Positions 26,672 through 38,370 of a stretch of 64,000 nucleotides of DNA are shown here, one piece after another; position 1 is the first letter of the stretch, and every line of letters starts with the position of its first letter. This stretch comes from Chinchilla lanigera (lineage: Eukaryota; Chordata; Mammalia; Rodentia; Chinchillidae), in contig NW_004955429.1 in NCBI RefSeq assembly GCF_000276665.1, positions 3,237,452 through 3,301,451 of the forward strand, in the 5' to 3' direction. Both the position numbers and the translations under genes were made by a program. The notes under the pieces were generated by a model. The model did not search any database. It was not told the origin of the DNA and saw only the letters and a program-made list of their open reading frames with translations.

Positions 26672-27204
26672 TTTGAAAGGAGAAAGAAAGATACAGTGAA
26701 CATGATTATATTTCAAATAGAGGTTATTTAATGGCTTTGTGGAATGTCCTAGTTCTCTCAGACATTGGCTATATGAGGCAGAAGGAAAAATTCAGAGAAA
26801 TAACTTTCATAGTTGATAAATGATAATCACATGAGTCAATTTAAAATACTGTCAGAAATTATCATTTATAGAACATGACACATGACAGGAACAAGAGATC
26901 ATATGGTAAAAAGGAAACAAAAATATAAAACATAGGCAATAGAGATAAAGAAGCCCAGTATTTAATATATTAAAATAATTGGTAACAATGTGGTTAGTGA
27001 AACCTTTCTAACTCACAAGCCTAAGAATTCACATCATCGCAAAATTCCATATATAAGGTTTAAGAAAGGTGCCAGCAACACTGTTCGATCTTAATACATT
27101 GGATGTTCCCGAGAGAGATTATTTTGAGAAAGGCTTGAGTTGTCTATCTCAAACTTCCCAAATGACTATGTGTTAGCTTTTCATTATTGGAAGAAATACC
27201 GGAG

Positions 27205-27512
27205 ATCTATCAAGTAATAAAGAAAAGTGGTTTGTCCCGTGAAGTGGTGGCCTCACTGTGCTGGGAATTGTGGGGAGGCAGAACATGATGGTGGGAGCTC
27301 AGGGAGAGACCAAGACTGCTCATTTTTGTGGCTGGCAGGCACAAGAGAGGAAACCACCTAGGCCCCACAGCCCTCTGAGGACACGCTCCTAAGGACCTGC
27401 CCCAGCTCTTAAGGGTTCCACCACCTCCCAATAGCACCACAGGCTGGCAACCAATCACCTAGCCCTTGGGGCTGTGGTGAATATTCTCGGTCCAAAAACC
27501 ACAGCAGATTAC
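27205..27512 (-). mobile_element. MaLR-type LTR-like relic
   Basis: The minus strand opens tgctgtggtttttggacc, then ctaggtgattggttgcc and ttgggaggtggtggaaccc, as in MaLR 5' ends. The 3' part is missing or diverged. Confidence 0.5.
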
Positions 27513-28042
27513 TTCCGGTCAGCACATGTCTCTTGATTTGTTGTATTTCTCAGCAAAATATTTAGGCATATTAATAAAATATTGAAAAAACAAAAGCATG
27601 TTAACTAGGTAGAAGCCTCAGCTTTTACTGAAAAAAAAAAAAAAAAAGGCCATTTATTTTCTCTAATGATCTGATTATCTGGAATAAAGTGAGGATGAGG
27701 GGAAAGGATGCGGAGATTACAACTTACTGGCATGGAATTTTTTACCTTCACAAAAAAGATTCCTAAAACATTCCTAAAGTAATTGGAAAAAATGTTTCAA
27801 GCAGAATTCAGTGCTTTAAAAATGTGAGCATATTAACTACAGTTAGTTTTTTGGGGGTTTGTGGTCCCATGGAGGGACCCAGGAATGGGCCTGGGAACAG
27901 AAAGGTTCTTAGGTTATCATGGTGGATTCTGGGTTCTGCCACTCAAAGCGGGAGAGAAGAGGGAGGATGCCGTGTGGCAGTTTAGGAGGCAGGCTTTTTT
28001 AAACACAGTAAGTCATATGTTTGAGACTCTCAGAAACAACTG

Positions 28043-28190
28043 CACCATCTTTTTCTTGTCTTTTTGAGGCAGGGTCTCGCTGTGCAGTCAGGATGGCTAT
28101 GAGGGGACTTTGTAACCCAGGCTGGTCTAGAAATAGCAACGACCCTCCTGCCTCAACCTCCTGATTACGGGTGTGCACCATCACACCCGG
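28043..28190 (-). mobile_element. B1-type SINE with 16-bp target-site duplication
   Basis: tttttgaggcagggtctcgc, taacccaggctggtctag, ctgcctcaacctcctgatta and ccatcacacccggc form a reverse B1. Flanks ctctcagaaacaactg (28027-28042) and ctctcagaaataactg (28191-28206) differ at one base. Confidence 0.9.
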
Positions 28191-28465
28191 CTCTCAGAAA
28201 TAACTGAGGAGAAAAAAGATCTGTAACTCAACAACCCCTGCTTAGGAGATTTCACACCTTTGTCATTTAAGCATTAAAAAAATGGCACTAAGCTAGAAAG
28301 ATCTAGAAATTTGAGTTTTATTATTAAAACTGAAGGTAGAAGACCTAATCAGAAAGTTGAGGGAAAAAAATGAGACAACTGTTAATCAAAGAATTCCTTG
28401 TCCATATCATTTCTATAAATTTAGAGACTCTAGAATGTCGATGTTTAATTAAATTCAATTCTTAC

Positions 28466-28565
28466 CTCATCCAAAATGTCTAAGGTTGCTAAATCATCTA
28501 CATCCTTTGGAATGGAAATTAAAGGTCTGTTTAAGTTACCTTTCTTGGTATGAATACGTTCATGC
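28466..28565 (-). CDS. MYO3A: MYO3A exon: kinase-motor linker
   Basis: This 100-bp exon has a ttttcccccacag acceptor and a gtaaga donor. It completes the Arg codon split across the 26.7-kb intron and encodes 33 residues: [10 protein letters not shown], then a segment ending [11 protein letters not shown], finishing exactly at a codon boundary (phase 0). No catalytic motif is expected here. DDLATL.ILDE is the stretch that leads into the motor N-terminus, corresponding to the 'DDL..L..LNE' motif that opens many myosin motors. The first residue after Arg is His; I recall a basic residue there in human MYO3A, which may be a lineage difference. Confidence 0.9.
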
Positions 28566-29361
28566 CTGTGGGGGAAAACCATTTCTGAGTTAAGCGACTA
28601 TTACCAGTCAGAGTAGAAGTAAGTTTTACGTACGTGTGGGAGGGACTGAAAAACTCTGTAATGCTGTTTTCTAAATGCAGTCACAGGCTACCAGAAAATA
28701 TCCCAATATATTTTGCCTTTGCTGTTTGTTTTCTCTTTTGCATTGGGAAACACAACATATGAAACTTACTCCACGAGCAATCAAAAGGATCTATAATTTC
28801 TATCAAGAAATACCCTAAATTTGCTAAAAATGTAAAGCTTTGTGTGAATTTCTGTGTATGCTTTAAAGTGTTAAAAAGTGGTGAGTCTGCAAGATTTGAA
28901 TTTATTAGATTTCTAGTACTGTTTGAGGCAGTGTTAGACCACTAGCGATCAAAGTATGATAATTTAGAAATTATCATCCAGCAAAATCTAATGGACATAC
29001 AAAATAAATCAAATCTTAAATTTTCAAAAGATTACATGCATGTAAAAATGGATTTCAGGTACTAGAACCTTTATTTCCAAAGCAGAACATGTCAACGATT
29101 TTCAAAAATAGCATAAACATCTTCATGTAATGTGAAGGCTAGAGATGTTGGTAAGATAAACACAATGGGTTGTTTAAACTTTTCCAGATGTCCACTTTGA
29201 GAATTACATTGTCAGTGATTATTTTGTGACATATTTCCGAGCATCTGGATTTGTCCATTGGTATAAAGGAAGAGGAATAAACAGAGCATAAGAATTATTA
29301 AGAACCGTAACATTCCCTCAGAAACCTTTTGTGGTTTCTAATGGCTTAGAAAATTAAATCT

Positions 29362-29450
29362 ATTAGGGATAGGGAGATAGCTCAGTGGTGGAATTCTTGC
29401 CTAGTATGTGGAAGGCTCTGGGTTTAATCCCAGCATGCAAAAAGAAAAAA
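29362..29450 (+). mobile_element. Old ID-type SINE
   Basis: agggatagggagatagctcag, ttcttgcctagtatgtgga, ctgggtttaatcccagca and an A-rich tail match a diverged tRNA-derived SINE. Confidence 0.7.
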
Positions 29451-29734
29451 GATAATCTAGTCTATTACCACAGTAAATAGCCCATTCCCTACCTAAGACC
29501 AGATCCCCTGTGAGCTTCTATCCCCTCTCATTGGGCATCAATTCTCCCTGGTCTTTCTCTTGTTCCTGCATTGTTTTTCACCCGAGCTAGTACATCACAC
29601 ACCTCACAAGCACACTGCCTTCCCTTGCCTTCAAATCTCCTCCATTTATTGATCCAATTCTTTGTTTTATAGGAGGAAAAAAATCTTCACAACCATCATC
29701 TATACTTAAGTTTCTTTGAGCTTGTATCTCTACA

Positions 29735-31065
29735 TTCCATGGAAAGATCTTTTGTTCAAGACACCAATGACCTTCATGTTGCTAAAGCTACAGGTCAATA
29801 TCAGTCCTCACTTCACTTAACCTACCAGCAGCATTTAGCCAGTGCCTCCTTAAACACATTTATCTTGGTTCCCTGCACATTTCTCTGGATTCTCTTCTTG
29901 CTTTACTGGCGTCTCCATCTGAGTATATTTTTTTCTGGTTCTTCCTCATCTTTCTGGCACATTCTGAGGTCTCTCAAACTTCAGTCCTTTCAGCTATTAT
30001 CTTTTCTACATTCATTTCCTGTTTTCATATCTTCAAACATCCCCCCTGCACCGACGATTCTAGATGCAGGCCTCTAACTGCTTATCCAACCCTTCATTCA
30101 GAGACTCACAGGCAGACTTAGCACACCCCAAACCACACTGCTGAATACCTGGGTCCTACACCTGCCCATCCAGCATGATCCCCACCTCAGCACATGGGGA
30201 TCACAAACTGAATTCTTCTGACCATTCAGAACAAACATCTTAGAGGCATCCCCGGCTCTTTTTTCCCCCTACACTCTTTACACAATATAGGTACTGATCC
30301 CACCAATCATCACGTCATATCCAGGACTAGACATTTCTTACCACTGTCATCTCCAACATATTTCATTCTGTCACTGCAGCAGCAGCCTCTTAAGAGGGTT
30401 CCCTACTTCCCACAGTCCTTCCTCACTGGAGCCAGAGGGACCCTTAGTAAACAAGTCACACCTTGTCACTTGTCTCGTCAAAATTCCTGTCTTCCCACTG
30501 TTACTCAAAGCAATATCCAAAGTCTCAGCGTGGCTCACAGGGCCCTATATGACTTGTGCATCTTCCCCCATCCCTCTTTCTCCCACTATTTCTCTAACGC
30601 TGTCTCTTCCCATTACCCCTCCTCCTCCATTCTTCTCATCCACATTGCTTTCCTGGCTGTAGCTTGTGGTTTAGCACGCTTCTAACTCACAGACTTGGAC
30701 TTGCTATTCCCTCTGACTAGAATGCATTTCCCCCCATATCTGTAAAGTCTGCTCTCACCTCCTAGGGCCTCTTTTAATACTGTACTAATCACAGTCATTT
30801 TCTAGGGCAACCCATGTAAATTAATTAGCAGCTTCTATCCAGAACTTCTCACTCTGCCCTTTTCCTGTTCTATTTTTATCTATTCTATCTCTCTCTCTCC
30901 CTTCCTCCCTCCTCTCAGATATTGCTCCCTCTCATCCTCTCATTAGACCGTAAACTTTGTGAGGTGGGAATGAGTACCATCCACTGCTGTGTCCTCAGCC
31001 CTCACGACGCCTGGCCTGGCATGTAGTAGGTATAACATAAATATCTGCTGACTGACCAGACAAAG
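29735..31065 (+). repeat. Long L2 LINE copy (3' 1.3 kb)
   Basis: The fragment runs from caccaatgaccttcatgttg and cctaccagcagcatttagcc, through the region with ggccctatatgacttg and ttgctattccctctgac, to tggcatgtagtaggtataac. This is the L2 consensus order over its last 1.3 kb or so. It is heavily diverged, with no usable frame. Confidence 0.75.
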
Positions 31066-31399
31066 GAAACTCTCATCCTGGCACTCAAAGCCTTCTATAG
31101 CACTGTATCTCATCTGCATTTCCACTGTATGCATCAGAAAATATTTTTATACTTTATTTGGACTTGGCCCTGTTCCTTCTGTAGCTCCTGTACTTTCTCT
31201 ACTTGCCTCTTTGCCTTTATTTCCTCTTCTGCCCCATCTAGGTGATGAAACTTTAACTTTTCACAGTCTGCCTCAAATACTACCTCTTTTAATCCTCTCA
31301 GCACTACACATCTATCAGAATGAAGATCCTGGTTAGGCCATTTCAATCATTTGTTTGTTTACTGGTTTCTCTTTATGAGACATTGTCTTTACATCTTTC

Positions 31400-31685
31400 A
31401 CAACTGTTAACTCAAAATGGATCACTTACCTAGATGCAAAACTATAAAACTCATACAAGATAAGAAAGGTAGAAAGATACCCCTGTGTCTCACAATGAGT
31501 TTTTAGGTGCAACACAAACACCATTATCCATCCATGAAAGAAAACACTGATGATCTGGGCTTCACTAAATTAATTTGGCCCTTTACTGTGTGAAAGTTAC
31601 AGTTAAGAAAATAAAAAGGGAAGGCATGCATGGGAAAAAATATTTGGTAGTCACATACCCAGTGAAGGACTTGAATATGACACTT
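31400..31685 (+). mobile_element. L1 ORF2 fragment
   Basis: tcaaaatggatcacttacct, agatgcaaaactataaaact and ggcttcactaaattaat match the L1 ORF2 C-terminal region. Broken at both ends. Confidence 0.6.
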
Positions 31686-32884
31686 GGAATAGTGTCTTAC
31701 TCCTATTTCTTAAATTTTGTTTTACTCCTATTTTTATTTTTAATTAGGTTCCTCCATAATAATTTATAAGAATGTATAATTGTGTACTTATTTATGCAGA
31801 AAATTTAGTAATATTTGAATCCTTTGCTAGAACTCACATTCCAAGATTTGAAAGACTGTCTTTTATTTCTAATTTTATCACATGAATAAGCAGATTATTT
31901 AGACTATAACATGGTAAAAATACAATGGATATTTAAATTTTAAAAAGTATTACAGTAAAAGACACCTTGCCATCAAATCTCCTTCAAAACATTCCCCCTC
32001 ACTCCAAACACAGTTATCTCATCATTCTCCCCACTTTCTGAAGCAGTTCTAGAAGTTCTCTTTTGTGACTGTCTTTAGCTGCACTGTCATGACTACTTCA
32101 ATGTCCTGAATTGATTGAAAATGCTTACTTTCTCCGGTCATTTTGATGTTAGGGAAAAGCCCAAAGTCACTCACCACCAGATCTGATGAAAAAGGTAGAT
32201 GAGGACACACTTCAGTATTTTTATGAACCTGCCTTTCTGGTGGATGGCACTCAGCAGTAGCATTCCCTGTATTTTTAATGATGCCACATAAAGATACTCA
32301 CGAAAGGAGACTTCCAGAACTGCTACGGAAAGTGGCAAGAATGATGGGATGATGAGGGGTATACTTCAAGAGGGATTACTATGCCCTTTACTATAATTAA
32401 AAAAATTTAAACCCAGACTTTATTTTTTGATCAACAGTTCTAAGTCCTGAATAAATGTTAACCGAATGTGTAGGTGCACGTATTCTCTCACAACCTTTGG
32501 TACAGATTTGCACAGTTCATTTCCGAATTTGATGAACTGAACCAGTTGCATCCACATCCCCTAATTTCCAAAGAGACCCCACAGAAGTATAATAATTTTG
32601 ATATAATCTTTTTAAGAAAATAGAGAAAAAGTCAAATTATCTACCTAAATGAAGTGAAAGACCTTAAACTTTTTACCTGTTCTTATGAGTACCTTTGGCA
32701 GCTAAAGACCAGAAAGTATCTGGACACTATGATGATTAAAACCCCAGACAATTCTCCATCTTGTGCAGCATAACTTAAAATTCCTTTGGCACGGAATTCA
32801 CTGCCTTCTTGGTCCTGCTCAACCCTTTTGACATCTCTGCCATCATCTCTGCATAGAACATCCCCAGTAGGCTGAGGACTTCAA

Positions 32885-33140
32885 AAGCTTTGTATTTGCT
32901 CATTCTGTTTTCTCTACCTGGAAATATTTTCCTCCTATGTGTGGCACAATTCTACTTGTTCTCAAAATGAGGCTCAAATTCATTCTCTGTAGAGCCATTG
33001 CAGGAAATTCAAGAGAGAACACAACAATAGAGGAACATTCTCACATTAAATTAGGACTATACATCATTTCGTTAGACTGCGAGGAACTCCTGAACACAAA
33101 ACAAGTTTTCCTCATCTTTCTGTGCCTAGGTCTGAGCATG
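32885..33140 (+). repeat. L2-like fragment
   Basis: ttctctacctggaaatatttt, tctcaaaatgaggctcaaat and ttagactgcgaggaactcc recall the L2 3' consensus. Confidence 0.4.
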
Positions 33141-33569
33141 TAAAAGACAACTGGCAGCTTTAATCTTCATCATAACTTTAATACGATATCAACATTTCCC
33201 TGAAACAAATGATGCTTCAAGTTTGAGTAGAAAATATCTCTAAATAATCTTTCTTAGCATGATATTCCTTAGAGTACACCTAATTTCTCACAGAACATCC
33301 AAACGTTTATATACATAATTTTATACATCAGTGAATAGCTAATGAGTCATGATTTCTTATTCTAGACATCTTTTGTCTTTATTAGTGTGCATACAATAAC
33401 TTGTCAGATTTAGCTTTATGCCAAGTATTAAACGGAATTGCAAGGAGAGCAAATTTTGATAGTTAGGAATCTAAATTTACGGAAGTAATAGCTATAAATT
33501 TCAGAAGGGCAATTTCTTAAAAACCTTCTCATATCAATGTTATTTTAATAGAAATTTAAGTGTACAGCT

Positions 33570-34030
33570 CAACCTAGGCACCATTTATTGAGACTTTGCT
33601 ATGCTTAAGATATTGACTTAAGTATTGTGAAGATGTTGCATATGGTATAAGATCTAGTCCTCTAGTTCATGAGTTTCATTCTAGTCCAAGACATAAACAC
33701 AACTGTATTTACAACAACACAAGAAGTAATATGATAAGTGGCAACATTGAAGTAACATAAAAAGGAAGTAGCAGGAAGGAATTTCATCCTGATAACCTGG
33801 GTATGGTTTCTAGTAGGTTTTGCATTTAATCCTGGTGTCTAAGGAGGAGTAGGATTCTAGTAACTCATGAAGAGTATGTGTGTGGAGTGAAGACTGGTGG
33901 GTGGTCAAACCTGAAGGAACAGTGGTTATAAATGCACAACTGCAGAACATGTGCTCCGGAGACAGGGATTATAGGGCCAGCCTGGAAGGTAGAGTGCTAC
34001 AGTCCATGACGTTGAAGGCTGAAGAAACTA
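33570..34030 (-). repeat. L2-like antisense fragment (low certainty)
   Basis: ccatttattgagactttgctat, then catgagtttcattctagtcc and aagacataaacac resemble reverse L2. The remainder is unassigned. Confidence 0.3.
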
Positions 34031-34487
34031 GGTCAGGGTGATGCAGAAATATAGATGCCTTAAATGCTTTCAAATTCTAAATGTCCAAAAGCAAAGCAGG
34101 TGCTTGCTCACAAATCTGAAGTTCCTCTCGTATTTCCTGTCTCACCAATGCAATCATCCACTGAACAGTACACATCAAGACAGCTCCTTCTCTCTACGTC
34201 CTACATTCACTCCACCACTAAATTATGTTGTTTTAATATTCTTAACGTTTCCTAAATCTCTGTCTTCTCCATATCCACTGAGCAGGTGACAGGGCTGCTG
34301 AGGTGGAGATAACTGAGGTTAGTAACAATGATAAAGATGGGAAGAAAAATTTAGATGTCCTGAATGTCCCAGAGGATAAAACTTCAAAGAGAAAGTAGAT
34401 AAAGTTAAAGGGTATTATAGAAAAACTGAATAGATGAAATTTTGAAAGGGCAGCTGGACAGGATAAAAAGTAGGGCATCTTACTCTG

Positions 34488-34556
34488 AACTGAGTTATTT
34501 TTAACTCAGTTATTATTATTAACTGAGTTATTATTAACTCAGTTATTACTGAGTTA
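34488..34556. repeat. Alternating inverted repeats, hairpin/cruciform-prone
   Basis: Units alternate between aactgagtt (34488, 34521 and, as actgagtt, 34548) and its reverse complement aactcagtt (34503, 34536). 34521-34544 is a perfect 10-bp stem with a 4-nt loop. Confidence 0.92.
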
Positions 34557-34765
34557 TTTAGTGGTAGCTAGGATGTAAATAAGAAAGGATTCCATAATCC
34601 AGAATTCCCTTTGAGAAGTTGACAGTGAGGGTTATAGCTTGAGAAGAAGCAGCAAATTGAGGCCTGGATATCTTAGGAGGTATAAATAAGCTGAAAATAA
34701 GGAGATGAAGGTTCTGAAGATCAGCAGAAAATTTCAGGGGAAAGAGAATGAAGAGACATTGGGTG

Positions 34766-34846
34766 GGGGCTGGGGATTTAGCTCAGTGGCACAGCACCTG
34801 CCTGGCAAGAGCAAAGTTGTGAGTTCGATTCCCAGTACCTGAAAAA
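34766..34846 (+). mobile_element. ID-type SINE cut by assembly gap
   Basis: ggggctggggatttagctca .. gttcgattcccagtacc plus gaaaaa, then N. The tail and 3' flank are missing. Confidence 0.88.
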
Positions 34847-35542
34847 NNNNNNNNNNNNNNNNNNNNNNNNNNNNNNNNNNNNNNNNNNNNNNNNNNNNNN
34901 NNNNNNNNNNNNNNNNNNNNNNNNNNNNNNNNNNNNNNNNNNNNNNNNNNNNNNNNNNNNNNNNNNNNNNNNNNNNNNNNNNNNNNNNNNNNNNNNNNNN
35001 NNNNNNNNNNNNNNNNNNNNNNNNNNNNNNNNNNNNNNNNNNNNNNNNNNNNNNNNNNNNNNNNNNNNNNNNNNNNNNNNNNNNNNNNNNNNNNNNNNNN
35101 NNNNNNNNNNNNNNNNNNNNNNNNNNNNNNNNNNNNNNNNNNNNNNNNNNNNNNNNNNNNNNNNNNNNNNNNNNNNNNNNNNNNNNNNNNNNNNNNNNNN
35201 NNNNNNNNNNNNNNNNNNNNNNNNNNNNNNNNNNNNNNNNNNNNNNNNNNNNNNNNNNNNNNNNNNNNNNNNNNNNNNNNNNNNNNNNNNNNNNNNNNNN
35301 NNNNNNNNNNNNNNNNNNNNNNNNNNNNNNNNNNNNNNNNNNNNNNNNNNNNNNNNNNNNNNNNNNNNNNNNNNNNNNNNNNNNNNNNNNNNNNNNNNNN
35401 NNNNNNNNNNNNNNNNNNNNNNNNNNNNNNNNNNNNNNNNNNNNNNNNNNNNNNNNNNNNNNNNNNNNNNNNNNNNNNNNNNNNNNNNNNNNNNNNNNNN
35501 NNNNNNNNNNNNNNNNNNNNNNNNNNNNNNNNNNNNNNNNNN
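34847..35542. other. Assembly gap, 696 N
   Basis: A run of 696 undetermined bases. Both edges end inside ID SINEs in opposite orientations. Confidence 0.99.
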
Positions 35543-35590
35543 TTGCGCTTGCCAGGCAGGTGCTGTGCCGCTGAGCTAAATCCCCAGCCC
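35543..35590 (-). mobile_element. ID-type SINE cut by assembly gap
   Basis: ttgcgcttgccaggcaggtg .. gagctaaatccccagcccc is the head of a minus-strand ID element. Its tail end is lost in the gap. Confidence 0.88.
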
Positions 35591-35599
35591 CAAAGTGTG

Positions 35600-36010
35600 T
35601 CTTTTGAGGAACCGATCCTTTTCACCTAGGCTGCTACATTTGTGAACATTAAATTCTTCATAATATTTTTCTAGTGTCCTTTAATACCCAGGGCATCTGT
35701 AGTGATGGTTCTTCTTTCATTTCTGACACTAGTAATTTGTGTCTTTTCTCTTTGTTTCTTAACCTGGCTAGAGGCTTAATTTTATTGATCATTTTTTAAT
35801 TGCTAGCTTTTGGTTTTATTTTCTCCTTTCACTTCTTGTATTCAGTGTCATGGATTTCTACATTAATTATCACTATTATGTTTTTTTCCCTGCATACTTT
35901 GGAATGTATTTGCTTTTCTTTCTCTAGTTTCCTAAGGTGGAAATTTAGATTACTGGTTTTAGATCTTTTCATATTTACATTCAATACTATAAATGTCTGG
36001 TCCTGAGTCT
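35600..36010 (-). mobile_element. L1 ORF2 fragment, antisense
   Basis: ggcttaattttattgatcatt, agcttttggttttattttct and ctagtttcctaaggtggaaa match the antisense L1 ORF2 mid-region. Its upstream extent is hidden by the gap. Confidence 0.65.
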
Positions 36011-37068
36011 GGTTCTGATACTTGTTTCTTCAAATTGTGTTATAGTGGGTTTTTATTAGTGTTGTTATTGTTTACACATCACATAAAAATAACACTGGTA
36101 AACTGGCCATTACTAATGTGGTGGTAGGGCACGGGGGTGAGAGAAACATTCTATAGTCCCATGATTAGATTTTAGCCTTTTTATGAGTCAGGTCTCTGAA
36201 CGGTGAACTTGATAAGTGCTTCTAAGTCCTCTCCTCTTTAATTCCCATACCACTCTTGAGGGGACAGGATGGCTGGAGGGAGGTACAGTTGGGCTAGTTC
36301 CATTTCTTCAGATACTTTAAACTGAAAAAAAGCCCCAAAGTTTAGGTTTTGGTTAATGAGGTTCTACTAGAACAGGTCTTGTTAAGGAGAGCAGAATGAT
36401 CTGGAATAATCAAGAAATGGTTCCTTTTCCCCTCCCACAATGTAAACATGAGGAGATTTTTCTCTGGTAGTCACTGTGAGAACCTTATTGATCTCCCAGA
36501 AGTAAAAATTGCAGAAGTGTGAGGGGCTGTCTACGAATGGCATCCTCTGTTGTGTTTGATTCTCAGACTGATCCAAGCTGAGAATGTAGCAATTCATCAC
36601 TTATAGTTCAGGCTTTTCAATCCCAGTAATGGAATTGAAGAGGTTTCTGCTCATGGATTTCTGCACCAGTAAGTCGTGATTCTTTGTATCTGCTTGCTTG
36701 TCACATCAAATCTGCAAGCAGTAGTTTGCCCTGTAACCTTCTTCTGATGGCTCTCAGAATTGCTGATCTCTCTGCTCAGTTATTCACTGGTTGTTGGGAT
36801 GGAGTGACAACTTCCAGATTCCTTACATGCTGGATTTAAAACTGGGTGAAGAAAATTCCCAGAGAATCTATCTTTATGAAAATGTGCGCAGTGATTAGAG
36901 AAATAAAGCTCCCCTACAGTAACCTTTGCCACCTTAGGCCTGAGAGTGCAGGTGAAACTAGTGGTTCCAGAAACCTGGAGAGAGGTGCAGCTCTAGATCA
37001 GCACTGGGAACCCTAGCTGGCTTTCCAGAGCATGGGTCAGGGTAAAGAATTGGGGAGTGGACCTACGT

Positions 37069-37535
37069 ATTACTTTCCTACAGCTGCTATAAGAGATTTA
37101 TCTCAAATCAAGTGACTTTAAAACAACAAGCCTTTACTTTCTTCCCATTCTGGAGGCCAGGAATCTGAAATCAGTTTCACTGGGCTAAGTTAAGGTGTCA
37201 CTGTCAAGGCTGGTTTCTTCTAGAGTCTCCAGAAGATAATTATTTCCTGGCTGTTTTCCAGTCCTGGAGGCTGCGTGCATGCTTGGGTTCCGGTCATGTC
37301 ACTCTAACTGCTGCTTCCTTCCTCACATACGTCTCTCCTCATTGAGTGTCTTGCATCTTAAAGGACTCTTGTAAGAACATGTGGAGTCCACTGGCTAATC
37401 CAGGGTAATTTTCCCATTTCAAGATCCCTGACTTAATCACACATGCACAGTGTCTTTTGTCAAGCATAATGACATTCACAGCTTCTAGGGATTAGACCTA
37501 GATATCTTTCAGGGTCATTATTGAGTCTGCCAAAT
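37069..37535 (-). mobile_element. MLT1-type MaLR LTR relic
   Basis: attactttcctacagctgcta, ttctggaggccaggaatctg, gctgcttccttcctcacata and ggattagacctagatatctt follow the reversed MLT1-type LTR order over roughly 460 bp. Confidence 0.65.
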
Positions 37536-37702
37536 CTGGAAAACCAGTGGAAAATGGGGAGCATATAGGGATGTGAGGAAACTTGGAACATATGTAAAAG
37601 TAGGGAAAAATATTTGCCTTGGACTGTGGATTAGATATGTTGGTAAAAAGGGGGATTTCTTAAAACAGCACAATAGTCTATTCTTCCTCTAATTCCTAAA
37701 CC

Positions 37703-37726
37703 GAGAGAGAGAGAGAGAGAGAGAGA
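37703..37726. repeat. (GA)12 microsatellite
   Basis: Uninterrupted ga dinucleotides preceded by cc. Confidence 0.97.
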
Positions 37727-37839
37727 ATTTAATAAAGCCTTAAATGTTTATTTCTAATCTGTTCCATTACTATCACTTTCATTTTTAAAGTGCCATTATT
37801 TCTTATCTGTATTACTGCACATAGCAAGAATGGTCTCTT

Positions 37840-38370
37840 TAAAACATAAATAAAAAAATGTCACTTCCCTGGTCATTTACCCCTCCTCACCAGTCACTCC
37901 AGTAAGGTCCCATGCCTGTGTTCTCCCACGTTTTCCTGACACTGTCTCCCCTGTTCACACCCACTTCGCTGGAGCTCAGAGGCTCCCTCAAGCAGGGCTG
38001 CTACCAATCAGGAAATTTCCCCTCAGAAGCTCTGCCTTGACCCTCCTTGAAGCTCAGAGAAGGAGCCACAAGGATAAGTATAGCACTAGGTTGACAGGTC
38101 TGAACACTTTGAATACTGGGTACACTTTTCCGTCTCCAGTCTCTCAGTCCCCCTTACCTTGCTCAATTTTTCTTTACCAGGCATTATTGTCTAACATACT
38201 ATTTCTCCAATTACATGTGTTCTCCGAGTCTTCGCATCAGTGTGTAAGCCCTATGAGAACAGGTTTTTGTTTGTTGTTTATTTGAATTTGCTAACTGATA
38301 TACCTCATGCTCTTAGATTAAGTTTTTACACTTGGTGGGTACTCAAAATATATTTCTTGGGTTAGTGAGT
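37840..38370 (+). repeat. L2-like fragment
   Basis: ttccctggtcatttacccctc, tctgccttgaccctccttg and cttggtgggtactcaaaatat, with a ttagtgagtgaat end, match the L2 3' order with insertions. Confidence 0.45.

Noticed and set aside
34488..34556. CRISPR-like repeat array
   Set aside because: Units are 9 bp, alternate in orientation, and the spacers are near-identical AT. The genome is mammalian.
34783..35625. 280-residue minus-strand open frame
   Set aside because: It runs through the 696-N gap. Only its ends are sequence, and both are ID SINEs.
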